From: B21-G16 sp003644825 [NCBI: Candidatus Zhuqueibacterota bacterium]
GTDB taxonomy: Bacteria > SM23-31 > B21-G16
DNA length: 7,096 bases
Assembly (NCBI GenBank): GCA_003644825.1
Contig: QNDJ01000072.1
Coordinates: forward strand, 1-7,096
Direction of reading: 5' to 3'
A program made the position numbers and the translations under genes. Below the pieces are notes generated by a model. The model did not search any database, had not been told where the DNA came from, and saw nothing but the letters and a program-made list of their open reading frames with translations. Position 1 is the stretch's first letter. Every line of letters begins with the position of its first letter. Positions 6,488-7,096 of the stretch are shown in pieces.

Positions 6488-7096
6488 TTATACCTTAATA
6501 TCTACCTTCTGATAACTCTTAAAGATAAATTCAGTATAAATTGAACTAATTGCTCTCTCCTCATCTTCAATCTTCCTATAAAATATACCTTCTATAACCA
6601 AACCCTTTTCTCTTAAGGAATCTTTCAATTCATTTTCACATTTTTTAAACTCATCTAAAAACCTGTTGTTCTTCGATTCAAAAGTTATGGTAACACCACT
6701 AAGTTCTTTCAATGTAACGCTTATTTTTAAAATCCCTGTATCTTCAAAATAAAGAAGAAATACAATCCTTTTCGGTCCATTTTTATCCTTCAAGCTTGAT
6801 TTTCTTTCCTGAAAAATAAACATTTCGCCTAAATCCACCCTGTTTTCAGAAACAACAGGAAAAGGTACATATATATAATTAGCTTCAAATTCTTTTCCCA
6901 ATCCCTGTTTAAAATCTTTATAAAGATTCACAAGTTTGTTTATAATATCCATTACATTATCTTTTTTCCCATCTTTAACATCAGAAAACAGCTTTTCAGG
7001 AGTTGACCGGCTTATATTTTTAAATAAGTTAAAAATCTCTCTTCTGTTTAAAAAATATTCTTTAAGTAAATTATGTGTTTTTTTGTTTAATGGAAC
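6488..7096 (-). CDS. FliK-like protein, C-terminal hook-length-control (Flg_hook) fold (partial, N-terminus beyond window)
   Basis: The frame is open from the right edge at 7096 to the stop at 6488, giving 202 codons. The Met at 6952 is internal, because the 48 codons upstream of it contain no stop and read like protein (VPLNKKTHNLLKEYFLNRRE at the edge). That edge segment resembles the Pro-Leu-rich helical units of FliK-type proteins. From about residue 71, a segment ANYIYVPFPV leads to GEMFIFQERK. Then come strands IVFLLYFEDTGILKISVTL and VTITFE, a helix FLDEFKKCENELKDSLREKG and a final strand. This order matches the C-terminal domain of FliK and of non-flagellar FliK-like proteins such as B. 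subtilis YlqG. In flagellar bacteria FliK switches the export apparatus from hook to filament substrates; here no flagellar neighbour is visible, so a YlqG-like role is equally possible. Identification rests on pattern, not on strong motifs. Confidence 0.6.
   Translation of the reverse strand, partial: VPLNKKTHNLLKEYFLNRREIFNLFKNISRSTPEKLFSDVKDGKKDNVMDIINKLVNLYKDFKQGLGKEFEANYIYVPFPVVSENRVDLGEMFIFQERKSSLKDKNGPKRIVFLLYFEDTGILKISVTLKELSGVTITFESKNNRFLDEFKKCENELKDSLREKGLVIEGIFYRKIEDEERAISSIYTEFIFKSYQKVDIKV

Noticed and set aside
1-7096. CRISPR arrays, tRNA/rRNA genes, insertion sequences, toxin-antitoxin pairs and phage genes were looked for.
   Set aside because: No regularly spaced repeats, RNA-like intergenic stretches, transposase motifs or terminal inverted repeats were seen. 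Every gap is under 120 bp and AT-rich.

Overview
The window is AT-rich. By its gene content it belongs to a bacterium, probably an uncultivated Gram-negative lineage of the FCB/WOR-3 type. The pointers are a GWxTD-domain protein fused to TPRs, large exported TPR proteins, low GC and mostly no visible Shine-Dalgarno sites. This placement is an inference from family distribution as I remember it; no marker gene such as rRNA is present.

All six genes lie on the minus strand, so they read from right to left. In order of transcription they are: (1) the C-terminal 202 codons of a FliK-like (hook-length-control fold) protein, open to the right edge (6488-7096); (2) a 227-aa unrecognised protein with a conserved-looking N-terminal block and a charged coiled coil (5725-6408); (3) uppS, undecaprenyl diphosphate synthase, starting at GTG 3 nt after the preceding stop (4954-5721); (4) an exported TPR + GWxTD-domain protein (2903-4903); (5) a B12-binding radical SAM enzyme (1467-2783); (6) an exported matrixin-like zinc metalloprotease fused to C-terminal TPRs, running off the left edge (2-1354). 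Gene 6 has no ATG-to-stop frame inside the window, but it reads open for 451 codons with a complete HExxHxxGxxH site.

Intergenic gaps, from right to left, are 79, 3, 50, 119 and 112 bp. None contains a convincing GC-rich terminator hairpin, RNA gene, repeat array or mobile element. Genes 2 and 3 are almost certainly cotranscribed. Genes 3 and 4 probably are. Genes 5 and 6 could have their own promoters, and one sigma70-like candidate is marked upstream of gene 6.

Functionally, only UppS is a well-defined enzyme (lipid carrier for peptidoglycan and other envelope glycans). The rest suggests cell-envelope or secretion biology: two exported TPR proteins, one with a protease domain and one with a GWxTD domain, flank a cobalamin/SAM enzyme of unknown substrate. 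Whether these three form a system cannot be decided from one window. The items most worth following are the protease-TPR fusion, the TPR-GWxTD / radical SAM / protease neighbourhood, and the FliK-like gene with no other flagellar gene in view.
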